From Mansonella perstans (Eukaryota; Nematoda; Chromadorea; Rhabditida; Onchocercidae), in NCBI GenBank assembly GCA_037074765.1, contig JBAMDO010000063.1, positions 186,001 to 250,000 on the forward strand: 64,000 nt of DNA. The letters are read 5' to 3'. Below are positions 11,953 through 24,675 of this stretch, piece by piece. A model generated the notes under the pieces. It worked only from the letters and a program-made list of their open reading frames with translations. It was not told the origin of the DNA and searched no databases. The position numbers were made by a program, and so were the translations under genes. Each line of letters starts with the position of its first letter. Position 1 is the first letter of the stretch.

Positions 11953-14900
11953 ATGCGTGAAACAAACAGAGAAGAATGGAAGGAATTTTTTGGACAACGA
12001 GTGAATTTGAAACGAATAGAGAAAGGTTGTTTGAGTGGTAAGCTTCGCGGATCGCATGTTCGATCTATTATTTGGAGGGTTAGTTTCTTTCATTGTTGAA
12101 GTCAAGACAAATTCATGTAAAATCCATTAAATTATCAGCAAAAGAAATACTTGATTTTCAAAGTATAAAGTGCTACGTAACGTTTTGATTTTAACTATAT
12201 GTTGAATTCGTGAAAAGATTACATTAATCACAATTAAAATTCATTTCTAGATTTTGCTTCGTTGTTTACCTCTTGAACGAGAAGAGTGGGGCACAATTCT
12301 CTTGCGAACTCGTAAATCATACGATGAATTGAAGTCTGAGGTTAGTATTATTTGTACTGAAAGCATAAACTACTGATAAAATGCAATTCAAAAGGTGTCA
12401 GTTGTAGTTTCATAGGTAAGTGTTACTCTTCTTGCAATGCATGATGTGCAATACACATATTTCACAATATTTCGGCAAAGTCGTCAAATTTTATTATTTA
12501 AGTTTTCAGCTTTTGACTAATCCACGTGAGCAGACATCGAGTTTGGATCCAAACGTCAGTAATCCGTTGTCACTTGGTGATGAGGTTATGCATTTAACGA
12601 TAATCATTATTGTTTATGCTTCCTTCTTTTATACTAAACAGGTTTTTATCGATTTTCAGAATCCATGGCAACAATATTTCATTGATTGCAAGTTACGTGA
12701 ATTTATAAACCGTGACGTAGAAAGAACGTAAGTTTACACTTACATGCTGCATTAATTTTCCTCTTGATCTAAGTGAGGACTTGTGTTTAAAAAAGTTTCC
12801 ACTTGTAGTTGGAATTTTGAAAAATTTTTTTTCAGATTTCCAGAATTGGAATATTTTAAAGATGAGAATGTAAGAACCATTATGTCAGATATTCTCTTCA
12901 TATATGCAAAACAGCATCCAGATATTGCCTATAAACAGGTATCTTCAATTGTTTTATCTATAAACTCTTATTATATCCATATTTTCAGGTTAAATAGTTA
13001 ATCAAATATGACTTTCCAGGGTATGCACGAAATACTTGCAACACTGATTTTTGTTTTAAATTACGATCAACAAACGTTTGCTCATCTTATGGAACAAAAT
13101 GGATTGAAGTAAGCTTTCATTGAGTTCATTGGGCGAAAAAAAAAAGTTTTCCAGTATATTTCTTTCACTCATCTATGAGCCCATTACACTCATTGAACTC
13201 ATTATATATTATATTATGTACATATATTGTGTTATATACCTGTTCATTGCACTTTTTATCTCATCGATAAATATATCCCTTCTCCATATATATAGTTTTG
13301 CTAGTTGTTAAGAAAAGAACTTGATTAATTCATTAATATCATTTCATTAATTCCGAAGTTTGAATATTTAGATCAGCCTCATTCATTTCAGAGAATTACC
13401 ACCAGAAGAGTTGAAAATTCTGTGCGCTGTTAATAATCAAGACTTCCTTGAACACGACACTTTGTTGGTTTTCATACTGTTTTTGGCCTTAAATTTCCCT
13501 AGATGAACATATAAACATACCCATATGTGTTCGCCTATTAATTCTGTATAAAAATTCGGTGCTAAAATACGAACTAATAATTTCATTTTTGTGAGCAAAA
13601 TTATAAAAAAAGCTTTTTTCTTCCCATTCGTTTTACTACTCTTTTTAATCAAACTGCTTGCTTTTTTTTTTTTTTTTTTACTGTTGAAAGTTTCAATATT
13701 CCCTATGTCAGCTTTATCGAAGTGCGAGATTACAAATATGTGTTTTATTAAAGAATGGCAAAAAAAATTTTTAAGGAAATATTACCAACTATCGTAAGTC
13801 GCAAAAATGTGTACTGCAAAGCTTAATCTCTTTTTTTGTTTAATTTTTTTCGAATTTGTTGCTTCATTCTGCTCTTGTCCATAGTGAAATATTCACTCAA
13901 TTAATGATGATGTTGGAACGATGGTACTTGGCGGATGATGAGGAATACGTCAGTTATTCCAGTCATGCTTCGAGAAGCGGTGGCAAATTAGGCCATGCTG
14001 TACCATTTGTCAGCCCACATGATGTTCCTGCTGATTCAAGAAATGAATTAATGATTAAGCTCCAAAGTATTATGAATGATATATTGGCAGTAATTGATCC
14101 GGCAATGTATCAACATCTTTTAAAATTAAAGATTTTACCACAAATTTATGGAATGTTAGTCAAGATTTACTTACGAACTTCCACATCGATTTTTTTGGAG
14201 TTTGTGAGAATAAATTTCTCATATCTCTCTTAGATTTATAATTATAACTACGTCCAGAGACTGGGAGATGGTAACATCTACCATGTGGATGCAAGTTACC
14301 TCTATATGGAAATTGTTTTGAAATATTTCATAATAAAGTCTTAATGATTAAAGTATTTAGTTGAATATTTCTATTAAAGGAAACATGAAGTGGAAAATTC
14401 GAAGTTTTATTTACTGAACTCTTTATAGTCGCTGGTTACGATTATTATTTGGTCGCGAATTCCCGATTAACGATCTGTTATTTGTATGGGATGCTATATT
14501 CGCTTTCAGGCCATCATTGTCTTTAGTTGACTATGTTTTTGTCGCAATGCTAGAATACATCAGGCATCTGAGTAAGTTAGGACAATTTTTCCTAAATTTA
14601 GCTGACAAATATACATCATTGTATGCTCGTAAAAAATGTTGTTGTGGCCAAATTGAAAGGTATTGATAAATTTTAATCAGTCAACCTATTATCATATGAT
14701 TTCTTTTATCAACTTTAATATAGGGCATACTTTCAGTTATTAATGAAGATTATAGTACAACATTACAATATTTAATGCGTTATCCACCAATAGCTGATGC
14801 GCATTCCTTGATTCAGTACGCTTTACATATCAAATCACCCAAAGTAAGATTTTTATATTTTAGAGCACCTCTCTTGTTTAGATTGTGTCCGCTGGAATAT

Positions 14901-16690
14901 TCTCGTCAATATCAGCTGTCCATGTAAATGGAGAGCTCACTATGTGTAGTGATTGCGTAATGATACGGCATAATTACTTTTGAATATTGTTAAGATTATA
15001 AATTTTTTGCAGAAGTTTGAAGTACCACAAACTCTTAATGTTACGAATTTCGAAAATATAACAGTGGCTGGAATGGTACATCCAAATCGAACCAAGGATA
15101 TTGTGGAAACAAAAATTGTTATGGAAAAACCAAAACAAATGGCAGGAATGATATTCTGTAATGCTGGTGAAAATAGACAACAAAACGGTGATAGTAAATC
15201 ATTTGTTGCTAAAATTGTGGATACGCTTTCAGACCGAACCATGGTCGAAAAAGGTAACTGATGGATATGGCACATAATATTTTGTTTTATGGAATTAACG
15301 GCATTGTTTTTCGTTTTTAGTTTAAAAATGGTTTCAAAATTTACGGAAAATTAGTGGAGGGTTAATATTAGTATCTTAATTGTGTAGTGTGAAGTTAAAG
15401 TGAAGTATTGAATAAATAAAGTCTGTATTGAATAAATGATTGATTGCAATTTGCATTCGTAGTCGAAGCCTCTAAATTGCTCTAGCTTAACTAGTAGGTG
15501 TTCTTTTGTTCTTCAACCTGTAGATATGATATGAATATTGGAGAAAGCAGCTCTATTCCATTATGTGTTGTTTCCGTTGCAGGATTGATTCGTTCACAAG
15601 TAAATTACAACACAGGTGGCTATAAGGATATGAAAGCTTCAGATGAGGTTAGCTTACTGTAATTCTTTTATTTCCAGAGAAGTTAATCACCTTGTTCTTC
15701 ATTTTGAGATGTAAATTTGAGTGTTGTTTTTCATCATCAAATTTGCTGGTTAAGAAATCCATTCAGGTAATTGGGCTTTTGCAAGAGCAAGTGTCTTGTT
15801 TACAATCAAGACTGAATGATATGGATATGATGGCTGGTATAGTAAAGCATAGGATTGGTCTCGTGATCGGTAAGTTCACCATTTTTTTGTCTTACACTTT
15901 CTTCATGCAATAATTAAATGCCCAGATGGTTTTCTAGATGGAATTTGTTTTTTGGAGATGATCAACATTTGTGGAATTTTTTCAGCCCGTATACCAGGTC
16001 GCTTTTTCAAATCTTAAAAATTTCCTTAAATTTTAAAACAGTACAAATTTATCGACAGCTCACTCTAAGAACTACATTAGAGCGATATTAATTAATGTAT
16101 TATCGCAAGAATCAGTTATTGTTGATGACACATTGTATTATTTATCTATCATCAAAATGTAACAGTTGGAGTTAAAGGGAATTTCTAGAAGTATATTAAA
16201 GAATGATATGAATTAAAATTTTTAATCTGATAACATATATACCGTTCATAGAGCAGCATGTTGATAAATATTCCCATTTCAACATGAGATTTTTCTTTAC
16301 TTTCTTCAAAAAATTCTGGAAAAATTCCATCCTTTCCATCAAATTATTGAATTATTTTTTTCAGATGAGCAAGTACCAAAAATAATTGGTAATGACGATT
16401 TGAAGAACTTGATAAGTGAAGAATTACGCGGCATCCGATCCCAGGTTGAGAATGCTGTACGAGCAGGTGCTACTCACGCAGAAGTGATAGTTCCTGCAAG
16501 ATGCGCAAGAGACACAAAGGGAGTTGTCCGTCACTCTGCTGTCGGAATTGATGCTATCGAAGTTGGCAACGAAGTATATGCTCCAATAGTTCGATATAAT
16601 AATACCGGTTCTTCTCCGTTATCACGACCTGAAGCTTCTCGATTGGACACTGAAATGCGTGAAATAAGACCTCATTCTGTTGTTCAGTAA
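11953..16690 (+). CDS. TBC1D5: TBC1D5-type Rab GTPase-activating protein
   Basis: Rab-GAP of the TBC1D5 subfamily, which in animals binds retromer and switches off Rab7 on late endosomes and in autophagy. Fourteen exons: 11953-12078, 12251-12340, 12510-12584, 12660-12727, 12836-12938, 13020-13108, 13392-13463, 13885-14154, 14429-14571, 14737-14843, 15013-15253, 15583-15647, 15767-15869, 16365-16690; they sum to 1,878 nt, 625 aa. The N-terminal EEWKEFFGQRVNL and CLSGKLRGSHVRSIIW match the family start. The catalytic arginine finger is in NRDVERTFPE (R119) and the glutamine finger in YKQGMHEIL (Q154). Later landmarks are PQIYGIRWLRLLFGREFP, LVDYVFVAML and the C-terminal coiled segment LLQEQVSCLQSRLNDMDMM. 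The start is the first in-frame ATG before the conserved block; the frame is closed by a TGA further upstream and no usable acceptor lies between. It is shorter than the human protein, mainly in the low-complexity middle. Confidence 0.93.
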
Positions 16691-17111
16691 CGCATATAAT
16701 TGTTTACTGAATCACAACATATTGTAAAACTACTTACCATTGAAAATTGTCCATATATCTCAGTATTCATCCTTATTATACAAATGATGGAACTGATATT
16801 TTATTATGAATTATGATGACTTTTGGTTAGTAATTTTATAGTATATTCTGATTTAGTATGTAATAACATAGTAGTTATTATAACTATATATTATATTATA
16901 TTGCACCGCTTTTTTATTTATAGCTATATATTATGAGGTTATGTATGAACATTTCATTAAATTGAGAGGAATCAACGTTTATTCCTTTTTATGGTGATAG
17001 ACAGGGATACTCAAAGACTGTTTGTTTTTGAATCTTCAACTATCTAATGATATTTTTGATCACTATATATTATGAAATGGAAATTTTGTCGCCATTAAAA
17101 GTTTTATTATT
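16691..17111. other. Convergent 3' spacer
   Basis: AT-rich stretch between the TBC1D5-type stop codon and the 3' end of the minus-strand candidate at 17,112-18,647. On the minus strand an AATAAA lies just downstream of that candidate's TAG. I see no coding exon here. Confidence 0.5.
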
Positions 17112-18647
17112 CTAAAAATTTACTCCATTTTTTGATCTGTACAATCTTCATACTCTTTTCTTTCTTTTATTGCTTCTTTTGTTATATCTTACTGGATACA
17201 ACAGAAAGTCTTTAGTTCCAATACTTGGATACGAGTATTTGTAAGTATTGTTTCAAATGCTGCATAAAAATTTTGGAATAGAATTATATTACATTAAACT
17301 GTGCTAGCATAACTTGTCCTAAATTAAGCAATTGTAGCACAATGCAATAGCTATAAAATTCGAACTATTCATAATCAGTGGATTAGAGTTCAGTTTTACA
17401 ACGAATAAAGATATTCTTTCGTCTTATACCAATGAGAAAAAAACATTTCATTAATTTAATTCGACAAATTATTTCACTACTAACTGCACTTGCATTTATC
17501 TTTGATCCTTCACTTTATCTGTTATTCTCATGATCATTTACCTACAACAATTCAAAGTTAACTGTTCAAGTCATTTTTCATGTTTATTTAAATTATTTTA
17601 ATTTTCACTTATATTCATATCTCTATTTTCCTGCAATACTTCTGTTAGTGCTATCAGATATGGAGATGATGAAGCGATCGCTATAACACAAGTATTGTTG
17701 GTCAACACATAATAGTGCCACCTCAATTTTAAACCAACGGTATAATCAATCACTTTGCTTTCATTTTTATTATATCTTTTATCTGATCTGGAACAAATCA
17801 GAAAAACACGGCCCAAAATTAATTAAGAGTAAGATAAATTATTCTTCATGATGTACCATCCCACTGAAATGCAATCTTTAGAAAAATATTACTCTTGTCA
17901 AAAACTCTGAGACAAAACTTTTTGTTTCTTCAGTTCTATTCGAATCTTCAAAAGTAAAGAAAAGTTACGTCTCAAAAAATTTGTATTTCCCGTCTATCGT
18001 ATCATATTTGTGCGATACAGGTCAATATCGCCCGGCGAATCCATTATTGCATCCATTATATTCACCGAAATTTCACAGATTAAAATTAAAAGACGTTCAT
18101 TTTGTGAACCAAATTGACTGATTATGTTCAAATTACTTAGAAAAATCAATAAAATAAACAAATGAATGAAAAGTTTTTATAAAATCGGGATGCGAAAAAA
18201 GGGACAAACCTTGAACAACAGGAATGACACATTTGACAACCACATATGACCAGGAGACTCATACAAAGATATCCAGCATTTGCAGCACTAAATAGTTTCG
18301 GCAATTTAAAAAAGAAATTAATAAACGAAACGAAATGAAAAAAGGAAATCAAAAATGAAATGAATTTGTTAGAACAAACAAAACAGAAAACGAAAAACAA
18401 ACGGAATCAGGCTTTCGTCAATACAAAACACAGTGATTGCTTAAACCAAGCATTTAAGTTTTCCTCAATCAATTTCGAATAATATGTTCCGCCGTCAGTT
18501 ATTCCTTGGAAATTCTGGAAGCACCAGAAACACACTGAAATGCATTCTGTATCTAAACTTTTTCTATCCATCATTTTTAACCTTTGACCTTAATAATTGA
18601 AAACACTTGTATGTTTGTCCATGTGAACCAAAATGAACATTTCTCAT
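17112..18647 (-). CDS. Hypothetical Cys-rich membrane protein, seven exons
   Basis: I do not recognise this gene with certainty. A chain of seven minus-strand exons keeps phase throughout: 18647-18605, 18534-18432, 18287-18210, 18117-18019, 17787-17609, 17259-17193, 17136-17112 (594 nt, 197 aa). It starts MRNVHFGSHGQTYK; a second exon has 33 open codons (CFWCFQNFQ; EENLNAWFKQ), a third is hydrophobic and Cys-rich (CMSLLVICGCQMCHSCC), then LLILICEISVNIM, a long exon with TNNTCVIAIASSSP, and the end KTFCCIQ. Hydrophobic segment, polar N-rich segment and a late Cys-Cys pair faintly recall a tetraspanin, but there is no proper first membrane helix or CCG motif, so that is only a thought. Introns are short (60-350 bp). 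The same bases at 17,933-18,121 are also open on + after a strong acceptor, so the strand is not beyond doubt. The last exon is the least certain. Confidence 0.38.
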
Positions 18648-21600
18648 TATTTTCACTGGTGTTTTTCTTATCGGTTCTTGAAATGAATCAATCATTTGTC
18701 TGTTTTCACAAATTCAATGCATCGATTTTAAATCATCTTGAGAATTATCACAGCCTATCAGTCTTTTATCGCTTTTAATCACATAAAATTAAACTCCTCA
18801 ATTCCAATGAGGAAATTCGATTAGGTACTTTTAACAGTTCGTACAATGATACAATAATATTGCTGCTTATAAGAGAGAGAGAGAGAGAGAGAAGAACAGA
18901 GAGAACGACAAAAATTAGAATTCATTTGACATACTAACATATATTCTGCTTACATAATACCCATCCTACGCTATCTGCACATGTAATTGATTTAAAGATG
19001 GCTGCCCATCGATCGAATTGAATTTTAAATAATTAAACACATTAAATAGTGTGGTAGAATTGGCTAACCTGAAATGTTCGTCATTTTGCATTTCCAGCAT
19101 TGAAATTAGTTAAAAAAGCGGTCATTAATTTTGTATTCCAAAATACATCATTAATTCAGTCCCTTAAACGGTATTTATTTAATCACGTTTGCAAGTTTTT
19201 ATCATGTTAGAATTTCTGAAATTCGCCCCGAAATTCTACAACTGAAATATATTCAGCTGTTTAGGCTTAAAGATTCCAAAAAAAGAATGAAACTTCAGTC
19301 ACCTGTTTCGAAGCAAGGGTGAACGTACACCATCGATCAAGTAATTGCGAGAATTTTGAGAGAACAAATTGTAATTTTATACTGCTTAATCAATTTATAC
19401 TCTAAGGAGTTTTCGAATATTCATAAATGAAATCCACAAAGCTGTATTAATGATATGATCATTCAAAGTACTGCTAAGCAATTTGGAAAAGCAGCTGTTC
19501 ACTGATGAACCGATGTGCATTTCATTTTTTTTTATTATTAGACAGTGTCTTGGAATTATGGATGAGTACCAAATAAACGAAAAGTTCTTTTAAAAAAAGT
19601 TTATAAATCTTTCTTATGAAATTAATTTAAAATATTTAAGCAAAAGGCAAAAGATATTCGAAATTAGAGAAATCCGACATTTTTTTTTTACAAACTTTTT
19701 TTTAAAGAACTTTTTGTTTATTTGGTACTTTCATATGTTACTTTTAATTTAATAGTTTTTGATTATTAAATTAACTAATCAATTGGGAAAAGTATTCTAG
19801 CACTTTTTCGTTTTCTCTTTTAATATCTTAACATAATTTTTAATCCTTCTTTCCATCATTTACGTGAAATCTTCCAATTTTTTTTGTTTGAGATTGAAAT
19901 TTCGCTGCAGAATTTTGTACGAAACAAAAATTTTGATAAATAAAAACAATAAAATCTCAATTTCTTGCAAATTTTATGTTTACGGATATGCGAAAAAGCC
20001 AAGTGCATAGTTAATAAATTGAAGAGTTACTTGAACAAATTAAGCAAGGAAATCAGATTTGCAACAGTGGACACTATCGCTCGAAGCGCGAATGTCACAA
20101 GCAGAAAAACCGATGCATCACGGATATAATTATTATATTCATTTGAAATCATCTTTAAAATCAAATCAAGTCAATCAGTTAGGACATTTAACATAAAACT
20201 GAGCACTTTTTTCATAACAAATAATTGTAACTACTTCATTTACAGTCGCGAAAGTTGAACGCTCAAAAAAGTGGAAGTAGAAAAGTTGAGGAATACAGCG
20301 ACCGAACAACTCGTATCATTAAATAGCAAAAATCATTTAATAAGGAATTTTAATTTTCAATTTTTAAGTAAGGCTCGAGAATTGATTTTTCCTTGAGTTC
20401 GGCAAATAAGATTCAACAATCATCAATAAATAAATTTTGCATCAAACTAGAAGCCGGTTCTTCCTAAAATTCGTCCCGATGTATTCAATTTACTCATCCC
20501 GTAATTAGTCGTTGACGAATGCGAAACAAAAAGCAATCACTAAACCAATAATTTTAAATTTGAAGAAAAGCTTAAATTAAATGATAGATCTAAATGCACA
20601 ACGAAATGCATGCAAATAACATTGCAAGCAATGCAGAATAATATGCAGTCATCCCATATTCTTCAGTTACAATAAAATCCAAAAAACGAAAGTTAAAGAG
20701 TAAATTCCGCAAATTTTTTAACTTTAAATTGCAAATTTAATAAATTTTATCGTTTCCACATGATTAAAAACATTAGTGAGAGACAAAAAAGGTTGAATGA
20801 TCTCAGGTTGTTCACCATCCTTTATAGCAGTCATGGTTTTGATGTTCCGACATGGAAGTGTTAACTATGTGCCTTTGAATTGATCTCAATAGAAGATGCC
20901 TGTTGACCTCGACTGGCCAACGAATAGAAAGCACAGCTGGGCTTTTCTCCATTTGAGTAAGCAGTGGAATAAGCAGTGCTATTTCCGTGCTATTTCTAAG
21001 CAGTACTATTTCTCCATTGGAGTAAGCAGTGTTAATTCCAGGTCAATTTCTAGCAGCCAATATTTAAACTGCCTGGATGCGGGATTCAGTAGTTACAAAT
21101 ACGGATATATCCCTTGAATATAAACAAAGGCTTTCTTTAGAGGAGCACAGCGTATAGAACTAATTCCACTCTTTATTCTTAAGGATCCTTCCGAGGCCTA
21201 GCAAGCTTAAACGGTAACAGAGAAGTTGTCAGGAGTGGGTTTTGGTTGGAATATCCTTCTGTAAAATGAATGTCCTTTATGAGGTCCACCTATTCGGATT
21301 TGAAATTAGAGTTGTCCATCTCCTAGAATAATTTCTCAGAAGCTAATGAGCCCAATTTGCCTGTAGATACTTTATCTGATTTCTGACTCACAAGAGTTTG
21401 CATGTCTTATCCACAACAAGGAATGCTCGTGAAAGAGCAAACTTCACTCAGAGCTACTTATTATCGATTTTTTTCTACCTTTCTTTATCTTTCTACAAGA
21501 AACCATAGATCACTTGACCACCGCCAGACCAAATTAATGCCAGTAAAATCTCGGCCATACCTAAAATCACACCTCATGCTACTTTTAGATTACCACCATT

Positions 21601-22018
21601 TTTAAAACAATAGCTTGGTTAATAGCAAAAAAGGGAAAACTGTGGATTACAAAAAATTTATTAAAGTTCGAACGAGCATTTGTAATAATTCATTATCAAC
21701 ACGAAATCAGAGATTCCAATAGTGGATTTGACATAATGAAATCAGAGATTTCAAAGACCATTGAACACAATAGAAGAAAACATACTCAGTTCCCTGCTTG
21801 GCCGTTTTTCATATGGCATTGTAATTAGCTTCAATTAGCTTCAAATTTTCGAGATGAAATTTGGGATTTTTCTAGGTGAAATCTGCAATCCCTCAAAAGA
21901 TTCAGTTAATATTATTTTTGTACTGAAATGAAACAATCAGATTAATTATGCCGGAAATACTCAAATTTCGGATATTAAACTGTTCATTTCTCTCTTGATG
22001 GGAAAAAAAAATATTTGC
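18648..22018. other. AT-rich spacer with repeats and short exon-like stretches
   Basis: No gene I can defend. It contains a (GA)n run at about 18,871-18,892, a + stretch of 53 open codons at 19,159-19,321 after an acceptor-like ATTCAG, the hairpin element at 19.56-19.74 kb, and a GC-richer patch at 20,870-21,600 with several copies of an AGCAGTGCTATTTC-like word near 20,960-21,035. The patch has frequent stops in all frames and may be a decayed mobile element or pseudogene. Confidence 0.4.
19563..19735. mobile_element. Hairpin / MITE-like inverted repeat
   Basis: The left arm at about 19,563-19,605 (GTACCAAATAAACGAAAAG, then a T/A-rich segment) is repeated in reverse complement at about 19,680-19,733 (CTTTTTGTTTATTTGGTAC). 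The arms are about 40 bases with a few mismatches, and about 80 AT-rich bases lie between them. There is no coding capacity. Size and structure fit a miniature inverted-repeat element; target-site duplications were not clear by eye. Confidence 0.55.
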
Positions 22019-24666
22019 TTACCCGCTTTTCTTATTTTTTTGTTGTCCATTATACATTCGGCATTTTTCAGTGACTGGTCCAGCAATTAGATCAATTGTT
22101 CCAACAAAAGTTTTGCTTTGCTGCATGATGCTATAACTGGTGATATGGAATGGACATGCATCCAATTCAAACTGAAAATTGCTCAGAAACTTTAATGTAA
22201 TTCATTAACAAAATTTCAAATAAAATTGCAATCCAATGGTTAAATTTTTATCATAAATCACTAAATAAAGTTAATCGCTTAAAAAAATTTAAAGCCATTC
22301 TTCAAAATTTTTTAAACTACTACTAAACTTACGTTGCAAGTGTTAGGTGGCTGCCGCAAGAGGAAGCATAGAGTATAAAGTGCTAGTTCAAATTCCAGAC
22401 TTGCACCTATAACAAGTGAACTAATCTGTTTAACACCATTGAGCCAGCTAAACTTCACTGCAGCCATGATATTCTGAAAAATTCTCTGTTTTTATTGAAC
22501 ATTCAATTAACTGTCACTCTTACCAATATAATGTTTAGCCGAAGGAGAAGCATTTAGTTGATCCGTTTTATTAACATTTGAAGTCGAATATTTCTTTATT
22601 TAAATTGATTTCATAAGCATATTTCTGGAACTAATTTTGGCGAAAAAGAAAGCTGAAAAAGTAATCTGAATTAATAAAGTGGAACAATAAATCAAAAAAC
22701 TTGTCGTCAAATGACAAATCCTCATTAATTTTCGTCACAAACCAATAAAATAAGCGACACAACTAACGTATCGCTTAATCTTGTATCCAAGATATTTAAA
22801 CTGTTGTGATTCATTTCGCTCTAACATATGAAACCGGAGCCATGAATGCATTCCAATGATTTTGCTATCGTCACGCTGAATTTTAATTATTATTAAAAGT
22901 TTTGTCGAAATAAACGTAGCAATCAGGTAAGTGTGCTAATCGTCAGACCAGCTAGGATGGATTGAAGGGAATAATTGAGTTTATAATGTAATCATTCTTT
23001 CTAGAGTGAAATATGACTAGCCTAATGTTGCCGAAATTATCAGTGAGTATTGGTAGAAAATGCATTTTAATAAATGATAAATAATAAGATGGTGGTAACA
23101 AGGAATTTCCAAGCTTGTTTTCGAAAAATATTCTTAATGCAAAATTTATAATTAATTATAAATACCTCGCCTAAGAAAATATGTTCAAATCCGGATGAGT
23201 CAATGATACTATTTTTCCGTGAATATTCTCCAAACCATAATTGATGAATCCATAAGCGGAACGTTTTCAACGTTTCTGCATATGGATAACCTTAAAACAA
23301 GTATTCGTAATTCTTGTTTTCGTTATTATTTCATATTAAAATATCTGTTCGGAATTTTAGAGACCATTTGTACTCACCAACATTTCTTGATTTTATCGAA
23401 TCGAAATTGGATTTTAAATTTCTAAAATAAAATTTTTCCAAGGCAAAATTTTGAATTTCAAAGATTATTTTCAAGTAAAACGGATGGATAATACATTTCT
23501 GAACGAATTAATTTCAGAAACACTTTACCTTTTATTTGCAGAAACTTATAAAGAAGGTTCCACACCTTTGTTTTGAAGACCGAGTCAATAAAATCATTAA
23601 TCGCTTTCTTCTTCTAAAAGCATAATTTAAAACAAATCGACGTAAAGAATTTTGCAATTTTATAAAGAATCGAATTGCTACATATTACTCAAATTTTATA
23701 ATTATCATTTCAGTTGCATTTTTGCATATATATATATGTATATTTTGCTTCTCTCACTCTTCAATTATTTTCCTCTCTTTCATTCTCTGTCAGTTTATTT
23801 ACTTAGCATTTACTGTGTGATTAAAAGCTAGGAAAAGCTTCTGCAGACAGTAGTTGGAGTTGTAAAAAAAGCAAATTAATACCTTTGGAGTGTGTATTTC
23901 TCCGATGCCAATTCGTGGCTCAAATTTATCATTTAATGCAATATATTTTTCGTATGTATCCTTTTGCAGTGAAATTGGATCGATGTATTCGAATAGTCCA
24001 AAAAACTAGTTTTTAATTAGAGAACGATGAATATCGAACAACAGCATTTTGTTCACATTAGCAATGACGTCAAAAATTATGCATGTCTAATCAAATATAT
24101 GAATAATTGTCAAAGTGTTAGTAATTAAATCGAAATTTGAAAAGGAAGGACATAAACAATGTTATCATAAAATGTGATCCCTGAAAGATATAAATGCAAT
24201 GGAATTCAATAACAGTAAAAAAATAAGTCATAATCTATAACAGACAGATGTAACCAACAACTTCCATCGAGATTGATAATATTTGACATGTAAAACCGTC
24301 GTTCTGTACTTTTTCATTTCATTCTTTCTCTTTAATTATTGTTAAAATATCATTTTAATGATACCGATATTGGACATTAATGGCGTTAGTTGCATTATAA
24401 TATTGATAATTCGGAGCTATTCCCTCAATTTTGTTGGAATCTGCTTGTCGAAGTCGATTCACCAAATTTACAATTTCGTTATTCGTCACTAAAAATTCTA
24501 GATTTTAGGAGTTAATAAATATTGATTAATTTTAAATTAGGTGATAAATAAATAGAAAAAATGATCTTACATCTTTCATACCTGGCACTTTTTGCATTCC
24601 ATTAAGGACATCAGATAAAACTGCAATCGAATACAAAAGTGTTACACACCATGCAGCAATTTCCAT
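22019..24666 (-). CDS. Secreted EndoU (XendoU) family endoribonuclease
   Basis: Poly(U)-preferring endoribonuclease of the EndoU family, which cuts single-stranded RNA at uridines leaving 2',3'-cyclic phosphate. Nine minus exons: 24666-24582, 24488-24365, 24303-24288 (16-nt microexon, inferred from phase), 24005-23883, 23613-23529, 23290-23166, 22875-22768, 22473-22333, 22171-22019; total 960 nt, 319 aa. The N-terminus (MEIAAWCVTLLYSIAVLSD) is a signal peptide, so it probably enters the secretory route. Family landmarks in order: TNNEIVNLVNRLRQAD, LFEYIDPISL, IHQLWFGEYSR, SSGFEHIFLGE (first catalytic His, ~H181), GMHSWLRFHMLE (second, ~H196), KFSWLNGVKQISS (catalytic Lys, ~K237), ASLEFELALYTLCFL, SKTFVGTIDLI. 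The triad is intact; the usual GTAYP end is changed to GTIDL, followed by a basic tail ending KKSG. The nearest C. elegans relatives would be the endu genes; I cannot choose between them. Confidence 0.9.
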
Positions 24667-24675
24667 TGTGCTGTA
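24667..24675 (-). other. Spliced-leader acceptor in front of the EndoU start
   Basis: On the minus strand TTTTACAG is followed by only four bases (CACA) and then the ATG. With no coding exon found upstream this is best read as a trans-splice acceptor, which supports this start codon and the nematode origin. It is inference from sequence only. Confidence 0.6.

Noticed and set aside
20870..21600. A possible retroelement open reading frame in a GC-richer patch.
   Set aside because: Stops interrupt every frame and I found no reverse transcriptase, integrase or protease motif.
22019..24666. A Cys-loop ligand-gated channel, suggested by FELDACPFHITSY and the signal peptide.
   Set aside because: Cysteine spacing is wrong and no membrane helices follow. 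SGFEHIFLGE, GMHSW, KFSW...GVK and EFELALYTLCFL in order identify EndoU instead.
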